Source of the DNA: DASRHY01 sp046765875
GTDB lineage: Bacteria > Actinomycetota > Actinomycetes > Propionibacteriales > Kribbellaceae
Direction of reading: 5' to 3'
Assembly (NCBI GenBank): GCA_046765875.1
Contig: JBKPSJ010000291.1
Location: forward strand, 1 to 22,941
Length of the DNA stretch: 22,941 nt
The notes beneath the pieces are model-generated. The model was given only the letters and a program-made list of their open reading frames with translations. It did no database searches and had not been told where the DNA came from. Made by a program: the position numbers and the translations under genes. Below, one piece after another: positions 14,276 through 20,301 of this stretch (position 1 is its first letter; each line of letters opens with the position of its first letter).

Positions 14276-15898
14276 ATGGGTGACCCGTTTGCTGTCGGCA
14301 ATCAGGCTCCGCCTCTTGAGGGGGTGAACTTCTTCGGCGCCGATATGCCGCTGACGGAGGCCGTCGGCCGGTACGGCGCCCAGCCGGCCGAGCCGAGGCT
14401 GAACGAGATCGGGCTGCTGGCCGGGACCGTCGAGGCCCGCGAGCAGGGCTTGATCGCCAACCGGAACGCGCCGGTACTACGGACACACGACCGGTACGGC
14501 AACCGGATCGATGAGGTCGACTTCCATCCCGCATGGCACTGGCTGCTCGGCCAGGCGGTCGGGTTCGGGCTGCAGGCCGCGCCGTGGGTGAGCGAAGACC
14601 CGGCACCGCACGTCACCAGGGCCGCCGGGTTCTATCTGTGGAGCCAGGTCGAGCCGGGACACGGCTGCCCGATCTCGATGACGTACGCCGCCGTCCCAGC
14701 GCTGCGTGCCGACAAGGCACTGGCCGAGCAGTGGGTACCGAGGCTGGCGGCCACGGCATACGACCCGAGACGGGCGGCACCCGACGACAAGGCCGGCTGT
14801 CTGGCGGGCATGGGGATGACCGAGAAGCAGGGCGGCTCGGATGTCCGCGCCAACATCACCACGGCCAGTCCGACCGGCGATCACTACCTGCTCGAGGGCC
14901 ACAAGTGGTTCTGCTCGGCTCCGCAGGTGGACGTGTTCCTCGTACTTGCGCAGGCACCCGAGGGGCTGACCTGCTTCGTCGTTCCCCGGGTGCTCGACGA
15001 CCGGACACGCAATCGGTTCGCGCTGCAAAGGCTGAAGGACAAGCTGGGCAACAGGTCGAACGCGTCCGGCGAGGTCGAGTTCCACGGCACCGTGGCGTAC
15101 CGGCTCGGCGACGAGGGTCGCGGCGTACCGACGATCATCGAGATGGTCGCGGCTACCCGGCTGGACTGCGTGCTCGGCTCGGCCGCGCTGATGCGGCGCG
15201 CGCTGGTCGAGGCGATCTGGCACACCAGCCACCGCAGCGCGTTCGGTGGCCTGCTGCGCGACAAACCGGCGATGCGTAACGTGCTCGCCGACCTGGCGAT
15301 CGAGTCCGAGGCCGCGACCTCGCTGGCGTTCCGGCTCGCCGCGGCGGTCGATGCCGCGGGCAACGAATACGAGGACGCGTTCCGCCGGATCGCGTTGCCG
15401 CTGGCCAAGTTCTGGATCTGCAAACGTACGCCGATGACGGCGGCGGAGGCACTGGAGTGCCTCGGCGGCAACGGGTACGTCGAGGAGTCCGGCATGCCGC
15501 TGCTGTTCCGCGAGTCGCCGCTGAACTCGATCTGGGAGGGCTCGGGCAACGTCAACGCGCTCGACGTACTGCGGGCGCTGAGCCGGGAACCCGCCGCGCT
15601 GGACGCCTGGCTGACCGAGGTCGGCACCGTCCGTGGCGAGGATCCCCGGCTCGACGCGGCGGTCACCGACGTGCTCGACGCGCTGGCCGACATCGCCGCG
15701 GCCGAGGCCGGCGCCCGCAGGCTCGCGGCCAAGATGGCCGTCTGCCTGCAGGCGTCGGTGTTGCTGCGGTACTCGGATCCCGCTGTCGCCGACGCGTTCG
15801 TCGCGAGCCGATTGGCCGGCGACTGGTCGGGCGTGTTCGGAACGCTGCCACCAGCGACCCCGTTCGACGTGACGATCGAACGAGCGCTACCGATCTAG
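14276..15898 (+). CDS. aidB: AidB-like acyl-CoA dehydrogenase (DNA alkylation response family)
   Basis: The 540-residue length equals that of E. coli AidB (541). The AidB-type acyl-CoA dehydrogenase signatures are present: PISMTYAAVPAL (132-143), FAD-site MTEKQGGSDVRANIT (181-195), GHKWFCSAP (208-216), LKDKLGNRSNASGEVEFHG (253-271) and ALECLGGNGYVEESGMPL (392-409). SIWEGSGNV carries E421. AidB is an FAD flavoprotein that binds DNA and is induced by alkylating agents in E. coli; many homologues have unknown acyl-CoA activity. The gene stands alone, ends four bases from the convergent SnoaL-like gene and has a leaderless-type promoter, so it is probably monocistronic. Whether this copy protects DNA or only handles acyl-CoA cannot be decided here. 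Confidence 0.93.
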   Translation: MGDPFAVGNQAPPLEGVNFFGADMPLTEAVGRYGAQPAEPRLNEIGLLAGTVEAREQGLIANRNAPVLRTHDRYGNRIDEVDFHPAWHWLLGQAVGFGLQAAPWVSEDPAPHVTRAAGFYLWSQVEPGHGCPISMTYAAVPALRADKALAEQWVPRLAATAYDPRRAAPDDKAGCLAGMGMTEKQGGSDVRANITTASPTGDHYLLEGHKWFCSAPQVDVFLVLAQAPEGLTCFVVPRVLDDRTRNRFALQRLKDKLGNRSNASGEVEFHGTVAYRLGDEGRGVPTIIEMVAATRLDCVLGSAALMRRALVEAIWHTSHRSAFGGLLRDKPAMRNVLADLAIESEAATSLAFRLAAAVDAAGNEYEDAFRRIALPLAKFWICKRTPMTAAEALECLGGNGYVEESGMPLLFRESPLNSIWEGSGNVNALDVLRALSREPAALDAWLTEVGTVRGEDPRLDAAVTDVLDALADIAAAEAGARRLAAKMAVCLQASVLLRYSDPAVADAFVASRLAGDWSGVFGTLPPATPFDVTIERALPI

Positions 15899-15902
15899 CG
15901 GT

Positions 15903-16346
15903 TCAAGCCGCCGGCGGCGCGCCCGTCAGCGGGGTCGTGTCGAGGTAGACGACCTCGTCGCCGCGTTCGCTGAACTTCCAGCCGTCCGCGGTGCGCCGGT
16001 AGCGGTCGTAGTACACCGAGAAGTTCAGGTGCGAATTGCCCGCGCGCATCTGCCCGAAGGTGAGCACGTACACGCGACCCGACGCGGTATCGCCCTCGAT
16101 CTGGAGGCTGCCCGGGTGCGAGGCCTGAACGAAGTACGTCCACAGATTCGCCAGCAACTGCTCGACGCCGGTACGGATCTCGTCCCGGCCGTTGAACTGG
16201 GAGTCGACCGCCGGGATCCGCCACACCGCGTCCTCGGTGAACAGCGAGGCGAGCCGGTCGTAGTCGCGCATCATCCCCGCGTCGGTGAACTCGGCCCGCA
16301 GTGCCTCGATCTCGACGCGATCGGCAATGGCCTGGTTGTCGCTCAT
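15903..16346 (-). CDS. SnoaL-like/NTF2-fold protein, ECF41-module partner
   Basis: The 147-residue protein fits the NTF2-like (SnoaL_4 type) cone fold: an N-terminal helix with DRVEIEALRAEFTDAGMMRDYDRLASLFTEDAVWRIP, then beta strands with GRDEIRTGVEQLL, TASGRVYVLTFGQMRAGNS and a C-terminal WKFSERGDEVVYLD. Such domains bind small hydrophobic ligands or act as cyclases, isomerases or dehydratases; the substrate is unknown. The ATG at 16346 starts two bases after the stop of the upstream decarboxylase-like gene. A GTG at 16352, overlapping that stop as GTGA, is an alternative with a better-spaced GGGAG. Either way the pair is one operon, translationally coupled and divergent from the ECF41 sigma gene. 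Confidence 0.85.
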   Translation of the reverse strand: MSDNQAIADRVEIEALRAEFTDAGMMRDYDRLASLFTEDAVWRIPAVDSQFNGRDEIRTGVEQLLANLWTYFVQASHPGSLQIEGDTASGRVYVLTFGQMRAGNSHLNFSVYYDRYRRTADGWKFSERGDEVVYLDTTPLTGAPPAA

Positions 16347-16348
16347 CG

Positions 16349-16801
16349 TCACCACGCTCCCGGGACCTGCCTGGTGCTGACGTTCAGCCGGTTCCAGGCG
16401 TTGATCAGGGTGATCTGGAGGATCAGCGCGGACAGTTCCGACTCCGCGAAGTGCATGGCGGCCTCGTCGTAGATCTCGTCGGGTACCGGGTCCGCGCGGT
16501 CGCTGAGCCGGGTGACGGCCTCGGTCAGCGCCAGGGCGGCTCGCTCGGCGTCGGTGAAGTAAGGCGCGTCGCGCCAGGCCCCGACGGCCCAGATCCGCTC
16601 GTCGCTCTCACCCGCCTTCTTCAGGTCGCGCGCGTGCATGTCGACGCAGACGCTGCAGCCGTTGATCTGGCTGGCCCGCAGGTTGACGAACTCGGTCAGG
16701 GCCTTGGACAGGCCGGCCTGCCCGGCCGCCTTCTCGAGCCCCTGCAGTGCGGTCAGCGCACCGGAGGAGCTCAGCGCCGGGCTGGCCATCCGTGCTTGCA
16801 T
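16349..16801 (-). CDS. Carboxymuconolactone decarboxylase/AhpD-like protein, ECF41 COE partner
   Basis: The 150-residue protein has the AhpD-like motif NGCSVCVDMHARDLKKAG, with C49, C52 and H56 forming the redox CxxC-plus-His site of peroxidase-type members. The rest is helical as expected (ALALTEAVTRLSD, LILQITLINAWNRLN). The activity is probably a thiol-dependent peroxidase or related redox function rather than a true decarboxylase. The ATG at 16801 follows AAGGAGAT at a good distance. It is divergent from an ECF41 sigma gene and heads an operon with a SnoaL-like gene. Carboxymuconolactone-decarboxylase-like genes are the most common ECF41 target class, so control by that sigma factor is likely. 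Confidence 0.9.
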   Translation of the reverse strand: MQARMASPALSSSGALTALQGLEKAAGQAGLSKALTEFVNLRASQINGCSVCVDMHARDLKKAGESDERIWAVGAWRDAPYFTDAERAALALTEAVTRLSDRADPVPDEIYDEAAMHFAESELSALILQITLINAWNRLNVSTRQVPGAW

Positions 16802-16812
16802 GACTATCTCCT

Positions 16813-16839
16813 TGTCACATCGTCCGGATTTGAGGTGTC
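16813..16839 (+). promoter_or_regulatory. Putative ECF41-dependent promoter of the second sigma gene
   Basis: TGTCACA (16813-16819), 16 bases, then TGTC (16836-16839), the same elements and spacing as upstream of the SDR gene at 1158-1184. The start would be near 16847, giving a leader of about 30 nt with a GGGGAG ribosome site before the ATG at 16877. This implies autoregulation by an ECF41 factor. I find no equally good pair on the minus strand for the divergent decarboxylase-like gene. Confidence 0.55.
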
Positions 16840-16876
16840 ACCCCGTACGACACGAAGCGACCGGGGAGTGTGACCG

Positions 16877-17755
16877 ATGACCGAGCCCGACTGGCTCGTA
16901 CAGGGCTTCGAGCAGAACCGGCCCCACCTGCGGGCGGTGGCGTACCGGATGCTCGGCTCGTTCACCGAGGCCGATGACGCCGTCCAGGAAGCCTGGCTGC
17001 GGTTACGGCAGGCGGACGCCAGCGGTGTCGACAATCTCGGTGCCTGGCTGACCACGATCGTGTCCCGGGTCTGCCTGAACGTGCTGCGATCGCGGCGGTC
17101 GCGACCCGAGACGCCGATGGGCGTACACGTACCCGACCCGATCGTCAGCGGCGCGGACGGGCCGACTCCCGAGGACGAGGCGCTGCTCGCCGACTCGGTC
17201 GGGCTCGCGCTGCACGTGGTGCTCGACACCCTGCCGCCCGCCGAGCGGCTGGCGTTCGTCCTGCACGACATGTTCGACCTGCCGTTCGACGAGATCGCCC
17301 CGATCGTCGGGCGTACGCCGGTCGCGGCGCGGCAACTGGCCAGCCGGGCCCGCCGCAGGGTACGAGGCGCCGACATCCCCGACGCCGACCTCGGCCGTCA
17401 ACGCGAGGTGGTCAACGCCTTCTTCGCCGCGGCGCACAACGGCGACTTCGAGGCGCTCGTCGCCGTCCTCGACCCGGACGTGGTGCTCCGGGCCGACGGC
17501 GGCACGGCCCGCGCGGACGCGTCCGTCGTGCTGCACGGCCCGGCGGCCGTCGCCGGTCAGGCGATCATGTTCGACCGGCCCGGCATGCTGCTCCGGCCGG
17601 CCCTGGTCAACGGGGCGGCGGGTGTCGTCGTGGTGATGGACGGGCATCCGTCCGCAGTGATGGGCTTCACCGTCACGCGCGGCCGGATCGTACAGATCGA
17701 CGTCCTCGCCGATCCCGAGCGCATCCTCCAGCTGGATCTGACCGGCATCGACTGA
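16877..17755 (+). CDS. ECF41-family sigma factor with SnoaL-like C-terminal regulatory domain (SigJ-like)
   Basis: The 292-residue protein combines sigma-2 (about 10-75; HLRAVAYRMLGSFTEADDAVQEAWLRLR), sigma-4 (about 108-165; LPPAERLAFVLHDMFDLPFDEIAPIVGRTPVAARQLASRARRRV) and a SnoaL-like domain (about 172-288). ECF41 proteins have no anti-sigma gene; their fused C-terminal domain both stimulates and inhibits activity. Recognisable ECF41 marks are the inter-domain VPDPI (canonically WLPEP), the DGG at 207-209 and a final ADPERILQL resembling NPDKL. The ATG at 16877 follows GGGGAG at about eight bases. It is divergent from the carboxymuconolactone-decarboxylase-like/SnoaL operon, the standard ECF41 arrangement, and ends 13 bases before the convergent deaminase gene. 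Confidence 0.95.
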   Translation: MTEPDWLVQGFEQNRPHLRAVAYRMLGSFTEADDAVQEAWLRLRQADASGVDNLGAWLTTIVSRVCLNVLRSRRSRPETPMGVHVPDPIVSGADGPTPEDEALLADSVGLALHVVLDTLPPAERLAFVLHDMFDLPFDEIAPIVGRTPVAARQLASRARRRVRGADIPDADLGRQREVVNAFFAAAHNGDFEALVAVLDPDVVLRADGGTARADASVVLHGPAAVAGQAIMFDRPGMLLRPALVNGAAGVVVVMDGHPSAVMGFTVTRGRIVQIDVLADPERILQLDLTGID

Positions 17756-17768
17756 GAACCAAACGAGG

Positions 17769-18227
17769 TCAGGCACGGTTGCGGGCGACCCACTCGCGCA
17801 GGCTGTCGGTGGCGTCGTCGACGGTCACCTGTACGAACGGGATCGACCGGTCCTCGTGCGGCACCTGCAACTCCGAGACGATGAACGAGTCGTCGAACCC
17901 GATCGACGCTGCCTCGGCCTTCGTACTCGCGTAGTACAGCGTGCGCGGCCGGGCCCAGTAGATCGCGCTCAGGCACATCGGACAGGGCTCGCTGCTCACG
18001 TACACGTCGCAGTCCTTCAACTCGGAGCTGCCCAGCCGGCCGCAGGCCCGGCGGATGGCGACGATCTCGGCGTGCGCGGTCGGGTCGGAGGTCGCGTTGA
18101 CGCGGTTCCAGCCGGCGGCGAACACCCGGTTGCGTTTGACCACCACGGCGCCGAACGGGCCGCCTTCGCCGATCCGCATTCCGTGCAGTCCCAGAGCGAC
18201 CGCCTGACGCATGAACGCCGTCCGCAT
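17769..18227 (-). CDS. guaD: Guanine deaminase, GuaD-type (CDA fold)
   Basis: The 152-residue protein closely follows the short Bacillus-type guanine deaminase. It has GGPFGAVVVK (22-31), the zinc/catalytic DPTAHAEIVAIRRAC (H52, E54), EPCPMCLSAIYWARP (C82, C85) and the C-terminal GFDDSF then IPFVQV, which closes over the active site in B. subtilis GuaD. It would convert guanine to xanthine in purine salvage. The ATG at 18227 has a very strong GGAGGAGG ribosome site, so the longer frame to 18260 is rejected. It is divergent from the ZTP-riboswitch-controlled glyA gene, a thematically close purine/one-carbon neighbour. Other nucleoside deaminases (for example TadA) lack the FDDSF tail, so this call is good but not certain. 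Confidence 0.88.
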   Translation of the reverse strand: MRTAFMRQAVALGLHGMRIGEGGPFGAVVVKRNRVFAAGWNRVNATSDPTAHAEIVAIRRACGRLGSSELKDCDVYVSSEPCPMCLSAIYWARPRTLYYASTKAEAASIGFDDSFIVSELQVPHEDRSIPFVQVTVDDATDSLREWVARNRA

Positions 18228-18250
18228 CCGACCTCCTCCCCGCCGAAGTC

Positions 18251-18278
18251 GATATACCAATTCAACCTGCCCTGATCA
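18251..18278 (-). promoter_or_regulatory. Candidate promoter of the guanine deaminase gene
   Basis: On the minus strand TGATCA (18278-18273) and TATATC (18256-18251) are separated by 16 bases, and TATATC is one of the few AT-rich spots in the intergenic region. The leader would be about 15-20 nt, just enough for the GGAGGAGG site. The -35 match is modest. Confidence 0.4.
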
Positions 18279-18340
18279 CCGCCTGTCGACCGCTGCGGCG
18301 GGCCCGCGCCCGCGTCAGGGCGTCAAGGCACTAGGCTCGG

Positions 18341-18425
18341 CTAGGTCGCGACTGGCGCCGTCCAGGGTGGAGCACCACCGGGGAGCGAAACAGCCGTGGT
18401 CACCGTGCGCCTGGGTGCCCGGCGA
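18341..18425 (+). promoter_or_regulatory. ZTP/ZMP riboswitch (pfl motif) upstream of glyA
   Basis: The conserved pfl-motif blocks appear in order: GTCGCGACTGGCG (18346-18356 region), then AGCACCACCGGGGAGCG (18371-18387), then CCGTGCGCCTGGGTG (18403-18417). ZTP riboswitches bind ZTP or ZMP (AICAR phosphate), which accumulates when 10-formyl-tetrahydrofolate is short, and switch on one-carbon genes such as glyA, purH and fhs. TAGGCT at 18332-18337 is a possible -10 box that would start the RNA right at the aptamer. The glyA ribosome site GGGGAG lies 15 bases after the aptamer, so control of translation initiation is plausible; no U-tract terminator is visible. Confidence 0.88.
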
Positions 18426-18452
18426 AGCCGACCTGCAGGGGAGATCGTGATC

Positions 18453-19910
18453 ATGACCGAGACCTACGAGTCGTACAACGCCAAGGCCGCGAGCACCGCG
18501 TACCAGAGCGCCCTCGACGTGATCGGCGCCGTCGAGCCGAACGTCGCAGGGGCCATCCGCCAGGAGCTCGCCGACCAGCGGGCCTCGCTGAAGCTGATCG
18601 CGAGCGAGAACTACGCCTCCCCCGCCGTGCTGCTGACCATGGGTCAGTGGATGTCCGACAAGTACGCCGAGGGCACGATCGGGCACCGCTTCTACGCCGG
18701 CTGCCAGAACATCGACACCGTCGAGCAACTCGCAGCGGACCACGCGAAGGACCTCTTCAGCGCGCCGCACGCATACGTACAGCCGCACTCCGGCATCGAC
18801 GCCAACCTGGTCGCGTTCTGGGCCGTCCTGGCGCAGCGGATCGAGTCGCCGGCGCTGGAGCGGGCCGGCGTCAGGCACGTGAACGACCTGTCCGAGCAGG
18901 ACTGGGCCGAGCTGCGCAAGGCGTTCGGCGACCAGCGGATGATCGGTATGTCGCTGGACGCCGGCGGCCACCTGACGCACGGGTTCAGGCCGAACATCTC
19001 CGGCAAGATGTTCCACCAGACCTCGTACGGGACCGACCCGGAGACCGGGCTGCTCGACTACGACCAGGTGGCCCGGTTGGCGCGCGAGTTCAAGCCGCTG
19101 ATCCTGATGGCCGGCTACTCCGCGTACCCGCGGAAGATCAACTTCGCCACAATGCGCGAGATCGCCGACGAGGTCGGCGCGACGTTCCTGGTCGATATGG
19201 CGCACTTCGCCGGGCTGGTGGCCGGCAAGGTGTTCATCGGCGACTACGACCCGGTCCCGCACGCGCACATCACCACCACGACCACGCACAAGTCGCTCCG
19301 CGGCCCGCGCGGTGGTGCGGTGCTGTGCCAGACGGAGTATGCCGACTCGGTCGACCGCGGCTGCCCGATGGTGCTCGGCGGCCCGCTCGGGCACGTGATG
19401 GCCTCAAAGGCGGTCGCGTTCGCCGAGGCCAAGCAGCCGGCGTTCCGGACGTACGCGCAGAACGTGGCCGACAACGCGGTCGCGCTCGCCGAGGGCCTGA
19501 TGAAGCGCGGTACGAAGCTGGTCACCGACGGCACCGAGAACCACCTGGTGCTGATCGACGTCTCGCCGTACGGGATCACCGGCCGGCAGGCCGAGTCCGC
19601 GCTGCTCGACTCGGGCATCGTCACCAACCGCAACTCGGTGCCGCGGGACCCGAACGGCGCCTGGTACACCTCCGGGATCCGGATCGGTACGCCGGCGCTG
19701 ACCTCGCGCGGGTTCGGGCCGGACGACTTCGACCGGGTGGCCGAGCTGATCGTCGATGTGCTCTCCTCGACCACCCCGGCGCCGACGAAGGACGGCAAGC
19801 CGGGCAAGGCGAAGTACATCCTCGCCGAGGGCGTCGCCGACAAGACCCACTCCGCGGCCGCGGAACTCCTGGCCGCCAACCCGCTCTACCCGGGGCTCGA
19901 CCTGGGCTGA
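18453..19910 (+). CDS. glyA: Serine hydroxymethyltransferase (glycine hydroxymethyltransferase), long actinobacterial form
   Basis: The 485-residue PLP enzyme interconverts serine plus THF and glycine plus 5,10-methylene-THF. Key sites are LKLIASENYASPAVL (46-60), YAEGTIGHRFYAGCQNIDTVE (71-91), GIDANLVAFWAVL (114-126), FLVDMAHFAGLVAG (245-258) and the PLP lysine K280 in TTTTHKSLRGPRGG. It is longer than typical SHMT (about 420) mainly because of an insertion around residues 128-165 before MSLDAGGHLTHG, and is an SHMT variant seen in actinobacteria. The ATG at 18453 follows GGGGAG by nine bases; a GTG at 18447 is possible. A longer frame from 18396 begins inside the riboswitch and is rejected. 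Control by the upstream ZTP riboswitch fits its one-carbon role. Confidence 0.95.
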   Translation: MTETYESYNAKAASTAYQSALDVIGAVEPNVAGAIRQELADQRASLKLIASENYASPAVLLTMGQWMSDKYAEGTIGHRFYAGCQNIDTVEQLAADHAKDLFSAPHAYVQPHSGIDANLVAFWAVLAQRIESPALERAGVRHVNDLSEQDWAELRKAFGDQRMIGMSLDAGGHLTHGFRPNISGKMFHQTSYGTDPETGLLDYDQVARLAREFKPLILMAGYSAYPRKINFATMREIADEVGATFLVDMAHFAGLVAGKVFIGDYDPVPHAHITTTTTHKSLRGPRGGAVLCQTEYADSVDRGCPMVLGGPLGHVMASKAVAFAEAKQPAFRTYAQNVADNAVALAEGLMKRGTKLVTDGTENHLVLIDVSPYGITGRQAESALLDSGIVTNRNSVPRDPNGAWYTSGIRIGTPALTSRGFGPDDFDRVAELIVDVLSSTTPAPTKDGKPGKAKYILAEGVADKTHSAAAELLAANPLYPGLDLG

Positions 19911-19916
19911 CCCCAC

Positions 19917-19945
19917 CCCGGGCGCCGATCATCGGACAACCCGGG
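19917..19945 (+). terminator. Possible terminator hairpin after glyA
   Basis: CCCGGG (19917-19922) and CCCGGG (19940-19945) enclose an inner stem CCGAT/ATCGG (19925-19929, 19931-19935). The nested structure starts seven bases after the glyA stop. There is no U-tract, and the one-base inner loop means the full fold is not ideal. Confidence 0.4.
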
Positions 19946-19999
19946 ATGTGTCGTGGGCCACACCGGCGGGCTTCTCCGCGTCAGAGCATGGACGTATCG

Positions 20000-20014
20000 T
20001 GAGACTCTGTCTCA
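20000..20014 (+). promoter_or_regulatory. Dyad in the promoter region of the sulfur operon (operator candidate)
   Basis: TGAGAC-TCT-GTCTCA is a perfect 6-bp inverted repeat with a 3-base spacer. TGGACG (19989-19994) and CAGTAT (20013-20018) are possible -35 and -10 boxes 18 bases apart, which would place the dyad in the spacer, a usual repressor position. The half-site resembles the McbR motif of Corynebacterium sulfur regulation (TAGAC-N6-GTCTA), but the spacing differs, so the binding protein is unknown. Confidence 0.45.
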
Positions 20015-20062
20015 GTATTCGGGATCTGTGATTGATTCTTGACGTACCGAGGCCGCACGCTT

Positions 20063-20161
20063 ATGGGCATGTTCGCTGTCCACACGACGTATCTGGTAGG
20101 TCGCATCCACGTCGACCTCGGTCGTATGCGCAGCGCCATCTGTTGTCCTTCGGCGAGCTGA
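20063..20161 (+). CDS. Cysteine-containing leader peptide (uORF) of the sulfur-assimilation operon
   Basis: A 32-codon frame starts ATG-GGC-ATG and contains YLVGRIHVDLGRMRSAICC followed by PSAS and a stop. The RxHVDLxRxxSAxC pattern is that of the short 'putative leader peptides' found upstream of sulfur genes in Streptomyces and relatives. The two adjacent cysteine codons near the end are both TGT, an uncommon choice in this GC-rich genome. In mycobacteria, polycysteine uORFs act as cysteine-responsive attenuators of sulfur operons. Ribosome stalling here when Cys-tRNA is low would therefore be the expected sensor. A GAGG site lies 10 bases before the ATG at 20063; ATG 20069 is in frame and possible. 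The frame ends 140 bases before the sulfite reductase gene. Confidence 0.8.
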   Translation: MGMFAVHTTYLVGRIHVDLGRMRSAICCPSAS

Positions 20162-20163
20162 CG

Positions 20164-20278
20164 CGCACCCCAACGCCACGGCCCACAAGGCCTGATCACA
20201 CCGATCATCGCTGGGTGCGGCGCGCGCCGAGGACCCGGACCGCCGACGCTCCGGGACCGGCACCGGCCGCACCGGTCC
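20164..20278 (+). promoter_or_regulatory. Attenuator-like leader hairpins between the uORF and sulfite reductase
   Basis: Right after the uORF stop, CGCACCC (20164-20170) can pair with GGGTGCG (20213-20219), enclosing GGCC-CACAA-GGCC (20180-20192) and TGATC-ACACC-GATCA (20193-20207). Further on, CCCGGA (20234-20239) can pair with TCCGGG (20250-20255), while GGACCGG (20254-20260) can pair with CCGGTCC (20272-20278). The last two stems share bases 20254-20255 and so compete. The final stem ends just before the sulfite reductase ribosome site (ACGAGGA). A switch between alternative folds controlled by uORF translation is plausible; no U-tract is present, so translational or Rho-dependent control is more likely than an intrinsic terminator. 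Confidence 0.45.
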
Positions 20279-20301
20279 GACCACGACGAGGACTGTCCCG
20301 G

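Noticed and set aside
17769..18227. The GuaD-like gene as an immunity or toxin component related to the deaminase toxin
   Set aside because: It is a full, typical metabolic guanine deaminase with the C-terminal FDDSF segment, 11 kb away from the toxin.
18396..18452. N-terminal extension of GlyA from an upstream start
   Set aside because: The codons lie within the ZTP aptamer, and the ATG at 18453 has its own ribosome site.
20039..20067. TTGACG-N17-TATGGG as the sulfur operon promoter
   Set aside because: The -10 box would overlap the leader peptide start codons, so transcription would begin after the uORF start; an upstream promoter fits better.
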